Assembly: GCA_036785665.1 (NCBI GenBank)
Contig: JAXIVJ010000625.1
Location: forward strand, 124,001-188,000
Origin: Chirona hameri
Lineage: Eukaryota; Arthropoda; Thecostraca; Balanomorpha; Balanidae
Length of the DNA: 64,000 bases
Reading direction: 5' to 3'
The translations under genes and the position numbers were made by a program. Under the pieces are notes generated by a model. It searched no databases and was not told the DNA's origin. It saw nothing but the letters and a program-made list of their open reading frames with translations. The stretch's first letter is position 1. Each line of letters begins with the position of its first letter. Positions 1-10,337 of this stretch are shown in pieces.

Positions 1-41
1 CACTGCGCCCAGCATCCACATGGCCACGCCCACAGCGTGAG

Positions 42-294
42 TGTTCGGTACTTCACAGTGATCACACAGTGTGCTGCGTTGATGTGTGTATTCACATGGG
101 AACTCGTTCCTGCGAGGAGAAGCGAAGCATTAACACATGCCGCCAAGCCGAGCCGTCTGGGTCTGACCAAGCAAACATGCACATGCAAACGGGCAACACA
201 GACAAACATTCGCACATGCATCCATGCAGCATTAGCCAAGCACATGCGAGCCCCACACAACATCTCACAGATAATAGTCTCCCAAGGCTAGCCA
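42..294 (-). repeat. 3' LTR of the Gypsy element
   Basis: This 253-bp direct repeat matches 5521-5773 with about two substitutions seen by eye (near positions 152 and 230). On the minus strand it begins TGGCTAGCC and ends CCGAACA. It lies downstream of the integrase end, so it is the 3' LTR. Confidence 0.93.
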
Positions 295-307
295 TACAAT
301 ACCTACA

Positions 308-318
308 CGCCCCCCACC
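308..318 (-). promoter_or_regulatory. Candidate polypurine tract
   Basis: The minus strand carries GGTGGGGGGCG about 13 nt before the 3' LTR. Such tracts prime plus-strand DNA synthesis, but they normally touch the LTR, so this assignment is weak. Confidence 0.35.
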
Positions 319-485
319 ATCGCGATCGAAACTGGCCAGTATCGATCGAAACAAAGGAAACAAAAACAGCAAGGGATCCCCCCAAGAACAATAACGAACA
401 GACAAACATCCATAAACGTCGATCGAACCACAGATAGGCCATCAGGCCGCGATAAATGACCAGACCGCGATGCCCAGTCCACTGT

Positions 486-1994
486 CTAAGAATCACTCGA
501 TACGCCATGAGACTTCCCACGCAGTTGCGGGGACAAGCGGCGTTTCGCTACTGTACGGCGCGTGCTGCGGCGGGGCGCAGTCCCCGTTTCCTCACTGGGT
601 TGCGGCTCTGCCGACGTGGACCTCAGAGAGGCACGCAGCGGAGACGGCGACAGCTGCTGTTGGGTGACGTCCGCAGCAGGCGTGAAGTCCGCAGAGCGCT
701 CCCGAGACTCGGCGGGCTGATGGACTGTGTCAGCAGCTCGAGTCGGCGAGTCGGGGACTGCGGTGTCCCCTGGTCCATCCGTGGTTGATGAGACTTTCTG
801 AAGCCGATGAGGCGGTGTGACGGAATCGCCATGGTGAGCCTGGTCAGGTACTTGGGGCTCAGGGCCATGGTGAGTCTGAGCCGGTAGTCGGGATACGGGT
901 GGGGCGACAGGGTGACGGTTTTGCATGGGAGTGGCCATAGACTGTGTGAGGAAGGGTCGTGACAGCGGAACTGACGATGGCGGGACTGCGACTGTTGCCA
1001 TTCTCTCCGTGCTCACAAACGGGTGGAGCAGACGGATGAAGCGACGGTCTCGCAGGGTAACTCTGCCACTTCCATGGACCTTAATCCGATACTGTCGGTT
1101 ATCAAGCTTTGCAACAACCACCCCTGTCAAATCCCAGCGTCGAGGACATGAACCAGTCTGGTTTTGGACCAAGACGACGTCTCCCACGTCCAATGGCCGG
1201 AGCAGTTTCGTGTGTTCGTTGTAGCGATCCACTACACGAGCGTGAAGGCAAGCGGCGCTCATCTCGCGAAGGATCCTCAGACGCTTCCATTCTGGTCTGC
1301 TTGAGGTTGGCGTGGGAAGACCGTCTCGGAGCCTTCTGCCAAAGATGATCTCAGCGGGAGAGTCCTCGATACCTCGGATCGGCGTGTTCCTGTACTGCAG
1401 TAGTGCTCGAGTGACGCCATCGGTATTCAACTCGCCTGAGCTGCTGGTATTGTCGCGTAACAAGCGTTTTGCTGCAATCACAGCCAGCTCCGCTCTGCCG
1501 TTACTTTGTGCATAGTAGGCAGACGATTGACGGTGATTGATGCCCCATTGCCCCACAAACGCACTGAACTGACGGCCACTGAAAGGTGGTCCGCCATCTG
1601 TCTCCAGGGTTCGTGGTACACCCCACTGCGTAAACCATCGCCTCAGGGTTGTCGCTAGGGTAGGAAAAGCCGCGTTCGGCACTTTGGCGATTTCAGACCA
1701 TCCAGAATATCTGTCCACATACACGAGATAATGATGGCCAGCCAACTCAAAGTAGTCACCACACGTCATCTCAAATGGAAACTCCGGCACTGGGGTGTCC
1801 AGCATTGGTTCCTTCGGCTGAGATGGTGACATGCCTGCGCATGTTCTACACTGAGCTCTCTTCTGGGCTATCTGAGCATCCATGCCGGGCCAGAAGAACC
1901 GTCGACGAGCGCTGTTTTTCATCCCAACTTCTCCCTGATGCGCGGAATGAAGCAACTCCAGGACTTCGGCGCTAAGTGCTGAGGGTATAAGCAT
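486..1994 (-). CDS. Integrase and C-terminal tail of the Gypsy element
   Basis: The first ATG given (1994) is internal to the ancestral polyprotein and overlaps the RNase H frame by 22 nt. An HHCC zinc domain is visible (histidines in LLHSAHQGE, then CRTC). A DDE core follows: D in MTCGDYFEL, D in ETDGGPPFSG and E in QSNGRAELAVIAAKRLL. A C-terminal strand-rich domain comes next (DVGDVVLVQNQTG, WDLTGVVV), then a Ser/Pro/Thr-rich tail of about 150 residues. It would insert the cDNA into the host chromosome. The ORF is intact from the zinc domain to its stop. Confidence 0.93.
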   Translation of the reverse strand: MLIPSALSAEVLELLHSAHQGEVGMKNSARRRFFWPGMDAQIAQKRAQCRTCAGMSPSQPKEPMLDTPVPEFPFEMTCGDYFELAGHHYLVYVDRYSGWSEIAKVPNAAFPTLATTLRRWFTQWGVPRTLETDGGPPFSGRQFSAFVGQWGINHRQSSAYYAQSNGRAELAVIAAKRLLRDNTSSSGELNTDGVTRALLQYRNTPIRGIEDSPAEIIFGRRLRDGLPTPTSSRPEWKRLRILREMSAACLHARVVDRYNEHTKLLRPLDVGDVVLVQNQTGSCPRRWDLTGVVVAKLDNRQYRIKVHGSGRVTLRDRRFIRLLHPFVSTERMATVAVPPSSVPLSRPFLTQSMATPMQNRHPVAPPVSRLPAQTHHGPEPQVPDQAHHGDSVTPPHRLQKVSSTTDGPGDTAVPDSPTRAADTVHQPAESRERSADFTPAADVTQQQLSPSPLRASLRSTSAEPQPSEETGTAPRRSTRRTVAKRRLSPQLRGKSHGVSSDS

Positions 1995-3260
1995 TTTGTG
2001 GTAAAAAAAACGTTACACCATCGATGTGATAGAGTTCGTGACGCATCTGCCAGAACGGTTTCAGGCTATCCGGAAGCTCACTCCGCGTTGTGTGGAAGCC
2101 TGCCTCGATGAGGCGCACCAGTTCGATGCATGTCTTGTCGAGCAGGGCCTCTTTCTTGACGAGTTCCCATGTGATGGCCCTTAGACTTTCAGTAGTGGAA
2201 GCTACTTGAGCTGCAGCAATATCCTCCAGCATTGCCGCATGAATCGTCCTTGATGTTCCCGCGTCGTCGTCAGTTGGCTGATGGCGCAGGGAATCCACAA
2301 ACATTGCTTTGGAAAAGTCCTGCGTGCGTGAGCAGGCGACAGCACTGCACGGCCCTGTCGGGTATCGCGACGCGGCATCCGGACCCACGTTACCGCGTCC
2401 TGGGATGTGCTTGATTGCGAACTTGTATCCCAATGACTTTTCTTTGAGGCGTAGAATTCTCGGATTTCTGGTATTATCCAGCGACTGGTCTGAGAAAATC
2501 TTGACTAACGGTTTGTGGTCAACGGCTACTATAAGGCTCTTGCAGCCTACCACAAACATTCGGCACTGTTCTAGCGCATACACCAGCGCGAGCGCTTCTC
2601 CCTCCACGGGAGCATACCTCGACTCGGCTTCTGTCGTGAACCGACTGCCCGCGAAGATCAGGCGCCAATGGCCAGGGCCACAGTGAGGAGCCTTCTCGAG
2701 TGGACAGCTGCAGTGCTTCTGTTGCAGCAGGAACCCAACACCGTTCTTGCTCCAATCAGTGGACAAACATGTTGCTCGGTGAAGCTCGAAGGACTTGACA
2801 CCTTCCTGAACTTGCTCGACGATGATCCTCTTGGACTGTTCAAACAGCGAGTTCAGATTGTCGTCCCAGAAGAACCTCCCTCCTTTCTCCTTCAGTTCTC
2901 GAAAAGGTGGCATGGCAGACGACTGAGCGAACGTGTAGGACACTTGGTTGACCAGTCCGAACCAACTTCGAACTCCAGTGATATTCGTCGGTGTCGGAAA
3001 GTCTTTGATAGCGCTAAGCATCTTCGCAGTGGGCTTGTAACCGTCTTTGTCAATGGTGAATCCTGCGAAGTCGACCTTGGGTGACCCGAAGACAAACTTG
3101 CTGGGATTGAATATCACCCCATTGCGAGCGCATCTTGAGATGTACTCCAGGGTGTGCCAGAAGGACGTCTCCATGTCCTTGTCCCACAGAAGTGCGTCGT
3201 CAACACATTGCTTCACACGCGGAATGCCCTCGGTGATGTCACTGATTGCCGGGTGTAGGC
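1972..3260 (-). pseudogene. Reverse transcriptase C-terminal part and RNase H
   Basis: The frame opens just before the catalytic RT box QCVDDALLWD (VDD is the usual Gypsy form of YxDD). The connection and thumb follow (GVIFNPSKFVFG, VDFAGFTI, VRSWFGLVNQVSYT). A Ty3-type RNase H comes next, with its acidic residues in CLSTDWSKNGVGFLL, EGEALALVYALE, VAVDHKPLV and PGRGNVGPDAASR. The frame ends at 1972 with a missense tail after an A8 homopolymer (2003-2010), where a one-base change breaks continuity with integrase. Both breaks look recent. The family is certain; activity is not expected without frame repair. Confidence 0.9.
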
Positions 3261-3863
3261 ATCTCCCGACGCATGGAAGCCCTGAGGTGCACGCAGGTAC
3301 CGGCAGCGGTCAAACTCCGTGATGAACGTGGTTGCGTCTCTCGCTGATACTGACAGAGGAAGGCTATGATTGCCATTCCAGGCGTCTAGTACCGTCTTCA
3401 CGGTGTTGAGCGGGACATCTGCAACGAGGTTGTATGGGGTGGGCGTATGATGCGTCTCACGCATCGTGGCCTCGTTTACTTTCTGCAGATCTACAGTTCT
3501 CCGAGGCGATCCGTCACTCTTGCCTGTCACTACCATTCTTGAGCACCAGACTGTTGGTGTACCCTGAGGAACAGGCTCAATGACACCCAGCTGTACGTCG
3601 CGATCGAGGCCTTTTTTGGTTGCAGCCTTCCAGTGGTATGGGATGGGAATGGGCACATGCACGGCGTGCGGGGTGGTGTCGGGCTTGAACTTGATGTCCA
3701 TCGGCTTTCCTGATAAAGGTGGCAGGGCCTGATGCTCGCAGACATTGAAAGCACTGCTGGAAAAATGATGATGGATCCACTCCTCCAGCTTGTGGCGATT
3801 CTCCTCTGTGGGGGGATAGGGGATGTTAGAGGGTATGTCCGAGACCGACGTTCTACGAGGACA
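3213..3863 (-). pseudogene. Reverse transcriptase N-terminal part, in frame behind a UGA
   Basis: This open stretch is in the same frame as Gag-protease, one stop codon downstream. It carries the fingers and first palm part of a Ty3/Gypsy RT: a region like those that precede primer-site strands (GVIEPVPQGTPTVWCSRMVV), then SPRRTVDLQKVNEAT and LRAPQGFHASGDAYTR. After the last motif the frame is lost through a small indel near 3,253, and the catalytic VDD box continues in another frame. It would copy the element RNA into DNA in cytoplasmic particles. Confidence 0.88.
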
Positions 3864-5480
3864 TCAACAGGGAGCTGTTTTGGGATCACGTGACGAGCAC
3901 GCGGCTGCTTCAGCTGAAGTAGGAAGCGGACTGTGTTGGACATCAGGAAAATCTGGATGGATCACACCCAGGTCCCGCAGTGCACTCTCAGAGAGATAAA
4001 GCCCGCTGGTGTTGCTTGTGATGTACACTACTTGTCTTGTGGTGCGTTCACCGAGTTTCATCTGTAGCAGGAGCGTGCCAATGATCTGTAGACCATCGCC
4101 AGTTACTCCTTGTATCCTATGCCGAGTCTTCGCCAGGTACTGCTGAGGGCAGTTTAGTGCCTTGAGGAGCTCTGGTCCGCTGGTGCATGTCATCGCACCT
4201 GTATCAGTACAGGCTTGTCTGGTAACGTCACCAACCATCTTCGCTCTCGTTGAGAGGCTCATGAGCTTCCCCATCTTCTCATGAGCTTCATGGATGATTT
4301 GGACCTTGACGTTCACTTCTGGGTGACGTTTCGCTCGACTGTCAACGAACTCACCGTTCCTCCACTCTTGATGAGGATTTCCCTCTTTGTCCAACTGGTC
4401 ACGTTTCGCATCCACGCTTGCTTCACCTTGTGAAAAACAGAAGCTGATGTCTTCAGTGTCCGACACATCTTGCTGAGCAGATGTTTCGTCATGACTTCGC
4501 CATTGTTGCCTCCCTTGGCTGAGCTTCGACTGACAGGCACTTGCCAAATGGTTTGGTTTGCCACATTTGTTGCATACTCTCCCTCTGGCGGGACAGCGTT
4601 CATGCTGCCAGCGCTGTGCTGTCTCGTGACTTGTTCCATTGCACCAGCGGCAGGGAGTCACTGCTTTCTTCTTCTGCGTGTCAGGGGCATGACTGTAGCT
4701 CCTGCGTTCCCGCTGATACTGAGACTTTTGAGCAGCTGATAGGTCGGGGTCCGGTGCTGATCTGTCTGCCAACTTCAGCCTGCTTGTGTCAGCAGCTTCC
4801 ATTGTCTGGAGAGCCTGGTACAACTCTTTGAATGATGAGTACTTTGCTGCATCATTCAGGATCCGGTTCTGGTGATCTTTGTCGTAGAGACCAGCTACCA
4901 TCTGAGTGCGCAGAGCGTCTTCTTTATAACTGATCGGCCCTGGGCCCAGAGACTCTGCAGTGGGACGAAACGCTGTAACTGAGAATGAGCAGAGTGACGC
5001 CTTTGACCTCAGCCGAGACACAAACTGTGTTATGTCCTCTCCTTGTGACTGGCGCATTGCATGAAATTGATGTCTGTGCACCTCCACATTCAGACCTCTG
5101 ACAGCAACCTCCTTGATTTGGTCCAGTAGCTGTGCTTCTGTCAGCTCATTTAAGCCAGTTCCAGCGAGGTTGAAGAGTTTCTTTTCGAGATCCTGTGAAC
5201 ATGTTGACAGTAGCTCATCTCGGATGGCAGAAGATGATGTCAGTTTACACTGGCTCTTGTAACGCTCCCACTGGAATAAAAACAGTCGCCAGTCCTCGTC
5301 AGTTGTGTCAGGCTGGATGGAAGGACCAGAGGGCCTCTGCGTTCTACATGCACTGGTACCAGGATGTCCAGGATCATGAGGAGTAAGGAGCATCTGCAGC
5401 TGCTCCTGCGTCAAGGTGATCAGCTGAACTGGTGGCTGCGCTGCTGCCCCAGATGATGCCTCCATAGCCGGTGTGAACAT
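3864..5480 (-). CDS. Gag-protease region of the Gypsy polyprotein
   Basis: I take the first ATG after the primer-binding site (5480) as start; an in-frame ATG at 5465 is the alternative, and the frame is open further upstream without an ATG. The N-terminal half is a Gag-like region (capsid, RNA packaging). It is followed by a zinc knuckle of CX2CX4HX4C form (CNKCGKPNHLASAC), preceded by a further Cys/His cluster. Near the C-terminus is an aspartic protease motif, ACTDTGAMTCTSG. The frame ends at a UGA at 3864-3866. The same frame stays open beyond it and carries the start of the RT, so the UGA is either a nonsense mutation or a readthrough signal. A nonsense mutation is the simpler reading, because the element has other lesions. 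Confidence 0.88.
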   Translation of the reverse strand: MFTPAMEASSGAAAQPPVQLITLTQEQLQMLLTPHDPGHPGTSACRTQRPSGPSIQPDTTDEDWRLFLFQWERYKSQCKLTSSSAIRDELLSTCSQDLEKKLFNLAGTGLNELTEAQLLDQIKEVAVRGLNVEVHRHQFHAMRQSQGEDITQFVSRLRSKASLCSFSVTAFRPTAESLGPGPISYKEDALRTQMVAGLYDKDHQNRILNDAAKYSSFKELYQALQTMEAADTSRLKLADRSAPDPDLSAAQKSQYQRERRSYSHAPDTQKKKAVTPCRWCNGTSHETAQRWQHERCPARGRVCNKCGKPNHLASACQSKLSQGRQQWRSHDETSAQQDVSDTEDISFCFSQGEASVDAKRDQLDKEGNPHQEWRNGEFVDSRAKRHPEVNVKVQIIHEAHEKMGKLMSLSTRAKMVGDVTRQACTDTGAMTCTSGPELLKALNCPQQYLAKTRHRIQGVTGDGLQIIGTLLLQMKLGERTTRQVVYITSNTSGLYLSESALRDLGVIHPDFPDVQHSPLPTSAEAAACSSRDPKTAPC

Positions 5481-5500
5481 TGACTGTAGGCAGGTCTTGT

Positions 5501-5520
5501 CTAGCAAACCGACCGCGCCA
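5501..5520 (-). promoter_or_regulatory. Primer-binding site of the Gypsy element
   Basis: The minus strand directly after the 5' LTR reads TGGCGCGGTCGGTTTGC. The leading TGG is complementary to a tRNA 3' CCA, as expected for minus-strand DNA priming. I did not identify the tRNA. Confidence 0.7.
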
Positions 5521-5773
5521 TGTTCGGTACTTCACAGTGATCACACAGTGTGCTGCGTTGATGTGTGTATTCACATGGGAACTCGTTCCTGCGAGGAGAA
5601 GCGAAGCATTAACACATGCCGCCGAGCCGAGCCGTCTGGGTCTGACCAAGCAAACATGCACATGCAAACGGGCAACACAGACAAACATTCGCACATGCAC
5701 CCATGCAGCATTAGCCAAGCACATGCGAGCCCCACACAACATCTCACAGATAATAGTCTCCCAAGGCTAGCCA
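5521..5773 (-). repeat. 5' LTR of the Gypsy element
   Basis: This is the second 253-bp LTR copy. It precedes gag on the minus strand and should carry the element promoter and RNA start, although I see no clear TATA box. Its outer side runs straight into LINE reverse transcriptase codons. Confidence 0.93.
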
Positions 5774-6213
5774 GCCATACATATCCTACAACGACCTCTT
5801 CAGTATCATTGTTCAGCTTAATTCTTGTGTAATCAGTTCTATATATGGTAGCAACTGAACTTATGATGTCTGGATGTATCTTATATTTCTTAATTACTTC
5901 TATCAGCTTGCTTCTCTTGATAGAGTCAAATGCTTTTGCATAATCAATTGCTGTGACAAACAACTGCTACTTTTTGCGATAGGATTCTTCTACACAGTAA
6001 TTCAGGATAAACAGGTTATCTTCTACCCGTCCTCCACTCGTGAAACCTGCTTGAATTTCCATCAGTTCGTCATTAGCCTTTAAATGTTCTTCAACTTTTG
6101 CTCTTATCATACACATGTAAAGCTTGTAAGAAGCATCTGTCAGGGCTATTGGCCTAAGCTGGCTTGCTGTAGGCTTATTTTTTGGGAGTATCATTTTGGT
6201 AAGTGAGCTTTTC
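5774..6213 (-). pseudogene. LINE reverse transcriptase fragment, cut by the Gypsy element
   Basis: The minus strand encodes central RT motifs of a non-LTR retrotransposon: LRPIALTDASYKLYMCMI, then IQAGFTSGGRVEDNLFIL, then the catalytic-A region AIDYAKAFDSIKRSKLIEVI. The two pieces are in different frames with a short disruption near 5,965. The coding match stops at the Gypsy 5' LTR; the expected SGIRQG and YADD region is not found on the other side of the Gypsy element. I cannot name the clade. Confidence 0.75.
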
Positions 6214-8063
6214 CATGATTCTGGCTTACAGGGGGATGCTAATCAGGGTGGGAATTCTACTTTTTTTTCGTTGGTGGAGGAGTACATATCTTCGCAAACA
6301 AAGAGTACAAAAATAACCTGATGGTAGGCCAAAAATAAATACTGATATACTAATGAATAATGATGAATGCTTAACTACAAAACTAAATTCCCCAGATCAA
6401 AATGTGCTGACAATTCTTGGTAAGTACCTATGCATTCATGCAGAAAAGCAATGTATACCTAAGCACACATTTTCTTTTTCAGGACAACAATTCAGAACAA
6501 TGCCAGAAAACCGTTACATCAACATCAACATGGGGCCTGGCGGTCATAACCAGGAAATGTGTCCATGTAAAATGAGTCACTTTTAGTGTTGTTTTTTCCA
6601 GTCTGGCTCTCCAACCGAATAACATTTCAAATCACAAACTGGCCTTCATATCATATAATTCAAATTATTTCAATGCTACTAAAAAAAATACTCACCGTGA
6701 GATCAACCCCACAATAATCAGTAATCACAACTCACGTGTGCGCCGCGTGTGCGTCACAAACAATGACAAAGGATGTAGTTTTACTGCTCGCTACTATTCT
6801 ATGAGCGAATGGCAAACGTCACGGGTACAAGGGAGCTAACGGCTATCCATACTGGTCCAGCTCTCAATCAAGCTAGTCGATTGGTCAACACCGAATAGGC
6901 TTCTGACGTCACAAATGTGAGTCAACATGTTACAGAGATAACAGCATCCCAATGCGTTTTGCCGTCAGCAAAGTAATTGTTACTCTTTTATAGAGTACTT
7001 GTTCTCCTTCTGAGGCTGGACAATAATTGGTGGGGCAATTGGAGTAGGTCACACTTTGTTGTGCATAGGGACCTACTCTAATTACATTTGTACTCCCAAT
7101 AGTTGTACACTCGTCAGTCTCTCAGGTCGATATCTCCGGAACCGTTCCACGCAGCGCCATGAAATTTGGCACAGCTATTGATACATCTTTTGCATCTTCT
7201 GACTACATTTGATGTCAGGGTCATGTCAGGTCAGGTCACCAGGTCACGTTAAGTGACCCTACCTCAAAAACCAATCAGAACACTACCACAGAGTTTTGGA
7301 ACGATCGATTTGAAACTCATGAGATATGACAAGGTCATCAGGAACTACAATTCGTCTATCATTATTTTTATTTTGTAAAAATCAAGGACTAATGACAAAA
7401 TCAGTCAGGGGAGGATCCGTGGGTTGTGGGGGGGGGGAGCAAATTCAGTGGCGTATTTCCAAAAAGTTGTTGAGTGGGGGAGGAGGGGGGGGGGGGGGGG
7501 GGGGTAGCGGGCCGTCAGCCGTCAAGTTGTTGACCTGGGGTGGGGGGGTGGGGGGGGGGGGGAGGGGGTTAGCAGACCGTCAGCCGTCAGAGATCTATAT
7601 TCTATTCCCCGGCCTCTACGCTGTGGCTGTTGTGTTGCGATGTTACAATAAATTAATTGCTGAGACTCTTTACCGATTGCGACGCTTTCAGCGCAAATAA
7701 CCCGCATGAAGGGCACGGTGGAGATTTGTTTTTGCTGACAGTGTTTGCCTTGTGAGTTGGGTTTGTTCAAGGAAACTTTATAACTTTGTTTGGTTTGTTA
7801 ACGGTTCAAGTTGGGACTTGGGTTTGTCTTTGCCTAAGCTTTTATTTTAATCCAGTGGCAGTGAGTGGATGGAGGTAATTGTGGTGTTGGCTACAATTCA
7901 GTCCAACTTTCCAAGCCAGAAGTCAACCTTTTATGAACAGGTTTTCTCTGCAACAAACACTTTTATTAGTTAATAAGCAATAAATATTTCTGAGGAGTAT
8001 ATTTTTTTTTTTACCAGTCACAATTTTGGAGTACAAAATGTGTTGGTGTATATGGAACCAACA
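6214..8063. other. Putative insertion splitting the LINE, unclassified
   Basis: A 13-bp near-identical sequence, GTGAgCTTTTCCA or GTGAaCTTTTCCA, lies at both edges (6201-6213 and 8064-8076) and resembles a target duplication. Inside I see no transposase and no terminal inverted repeat. There are two long poly-G tracts (about 7,484-7,504 and 7,541-7,568), each followed by a GCCGTCAGCCGTCA motif, and AT-rich sequence near the right edge. The interior is otherwise unrecognised. Confidence 0.4.
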
Positions 8064-8515
8064 AACGTGAACTTTTCCAACACTGAATTGCTAATTCTGC
8101 TTGCATGCATCTTGTTAGTGCTTGTATGCCTTTTGTACTTTGAATTAGCACCCTATAAAGCTCATTCTTCAGGCTATCTGGTCCAGGGGCAGTTTCTAGT
8201 TTCAGTCCTTTGACAAATGCTACAACTTGTCCAGCATTTATTTCAGGTTAGTCTATCGCTTCTATGGAGGCTTTGATGTACAGGGCCATGTCCATGTGTT
8301 CTATCAGACACCTTGGAAAGCCCCGATTCAGAGTGTGCTCTATTTCTTGATAGTAGCTCTGCTGTTGCTCCTGGTTCCATTCAACATCAACATCATTTTC
8401 ATGTTGTTGATAAATGTTGGTCCTGTATTTAACTAGTTCTTCCTTTTCCTTATTGGTGTCGAGTAAGTTTCCATCTTCATCATGCCCTATCCTTGTTAAT
8501 TGACTAATACTTTAA
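8064..8515 (-). pseudogene. Upstream part of the same LINE reverse transcriptase
   Basis: Reading the minus strand, the frame is open with two stops (near 8,251 and 8,512). It contains GLKLETAPGPDSLKNELYR, matching the PGPDxxxxEL motif just before the RT fingers of non-LTR elements, and ends at CWKSS. The next expected residues resume at 6,213 (SWKSSLTKM), so about 1.85 kb separates two parts of what looks like one ancestral ORF. The copy is decayed. Confidence 0.65.
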
Positions 8516-10197
8516 GAACTGGAGCGTCTCAGAGTCTAGGGTTCCTTTCCTTTTACCCTGTCCCCTTTATTTTATTTTATCCGACCAATGGGAACCCAAC
8601 CAGGTAAGAGAACCAGGCAAGAGAATCCTGCCTCAAGCAAAAACCTACCTGGTAGAATATATTCTGGGCATGTCTTTTGGTCACCTTGCATCACATCACA
8701 ATCCATCTTGGGAGTCACAATGGTTTCTTTATCTGAAAATGTGAAAACAGTATCTGTAAGCAACATAGTAGGGGAGACCGAGGACACTTGGCCGCCCGCA
8801 TGTTTACGCTCTCTGGCAACCCTGCAGTAATGCATTTGAACCCGTTGCCATCTCTCAGTGTTGGGAGTAACCGGAGCAAAAACAGTAACATGCCTGCTCC
8901 TATAGTTTTCTTAAAAATTGATGGAATGGGAATTTTCACCCAAAAACATAACTTTTGCTTCAGTACAAAACTTTGTATGGTGTCTAGTGTTTGGGTAGCA
9001 TCACAATTCTGACAATATGGTGTGATGTATTAGCAATTCAACAACTGTGACTAGGGTGCTCAGAAAAACTCAACTTCCGTTTTATTGACACACTCATTTT
9101 TGTGTTGTTAGGATGTCTCCAAAGATTGAAATTTTACCCCATCCACACCAGCCTTGGAATTTGGGCCATTTTCTGGACTATTTGGGTCCAAAGAATTTTG
9201 CTCTCTTCATATTTGTTCAGGAAATTTGCTCTCTTTTCGCCTGATCTTACAGACATTGTAGTTCAATTTAATTCAATTTTCCTCAAGGATTTAATATCTA
9301 TTACAAATCAGGATTTTTAACTTTCCAAGCAAAATAATTAAAACAAAAATGACAATCTTAACTTGTCTGACAATACGAATTTACTCTCCACCTATGTATT
9401 TTTACTATCCGGGACCTGGTCATGAAATGAAAAATGCAACACTGATCCACACTCTCACCTTCCAAACCCAAACCAGGTCAAACCAGGTTTCAGGTCAATA
9501 TCTCAGACGTGACTGGAAATTATACTTTACCCTACAAAGGAAACTGAAACCTGAGTGCAAGTGTTTACAGAAACAGATCAAGATACATACGATACGACTC
9601 GTATTAACTTAGATTATTTGGTTTGTGGACCCGGCCCCCTCTCAAACCATATGGTAGCCCGATCTAGTTTTGGGATACAAATACTACAAGGCCCATAGGG
9701 TTTAATGTTAAATTCGCCATTTTCAGCGTGAATTTACAGAAAATATGAGAGGGTAATTTGAAAAACCTAGATGCTATCGAGTAGAAAATTTCATCTGCTT
9801 TTGACGCTTTTGGAGGTATTTTTCGATTTGAGGGCTGTAAATCGTGTTCCCAAGGGCCCGAAGCCAACGATGTCTAACATAGAGGCAACGGGAAATTTCT
9901 CATGTTTGGCACTCTGTATCTTCGGTTCCATTAATTTAAATAATAAAAGTGAAACATCTTTTGAGAGCCTGTATTATAATCTTACTTTTGTTTTTACATA
10001 ACTTTAGGTATGTATATGTATTGTGTTATGGTAATAGCTTCGTGATTCATGTTATGTAATTTATTTTTGTAACCAGTGTTACTTGATATGACGACAGAGA
10101 CGTTGGTGATCCATGTATGCTATTATCTGGCGAGTCGCGTCCTGCAGCGATACACAGTGTCCACATGACATCACGATTATACGTAATTCAAATCAGA
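8516..10197. other. Intergenic, no gene recognised
   Basis: This is AT-rich, low-copy-looking sequence with only short ORFs that lack recognisable domains. A TTTATTTTATTTTAT stretch lies at 8,566-8,580. I see no repeat array, promoter cluster or RNA gene here. Confidence 0.5.
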
Positions 10198-10198
10198 A

Positions 10199-10238
10199 CG
10201 CTGCATGTTCTGCATGCTCTGCATGTTCTGCATGTTCG
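10199..10238. repeat. 10-bp microsatellite
   Basis: About four copies of a TCTGCATGTT unit occur in tandem just before the large minisatellite. Confidence 0.75.
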
Positions 10239-10337
10239 TGCGAGTGTATTGCGAGTTCGTTCGTGGGAGTGTGCGATGTTCGCGCGAGTGTCAAACCAAC
10301 CAATAGAACATTCCTCTTACCACATGGGCTTTTAATG

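Larger units (their letters stand above)
42..5773 (-). mobile_element. Ty3/Gypsy-type LTR retrotransposon, near-complete, inactivated
   Basis: Two direct 253-bp LTRs (42-294 and 5521-5773) begin and end TG/CA and bracket a minus-strand gag-protease-RT-RNase H-integrase order, which is the Ty3/Gypsy order. A tRNA-type primer-binding site adjoins the 5' LTR. The coding region is broken by one in-frame UGA (3864-3866), a small indel near 3,253 and an A8 homopolymer frame change near 2,003-2,010. By eye the two LTRs differ at about two positions, so the insertion looks young. No target-site duplication is visible: the bases outside the two LTRs differ, which suggests inter-element recombination or rearrangement after insertion. 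It abuts a LINE reverse transcriptase on its right. Confidence 0.95.
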
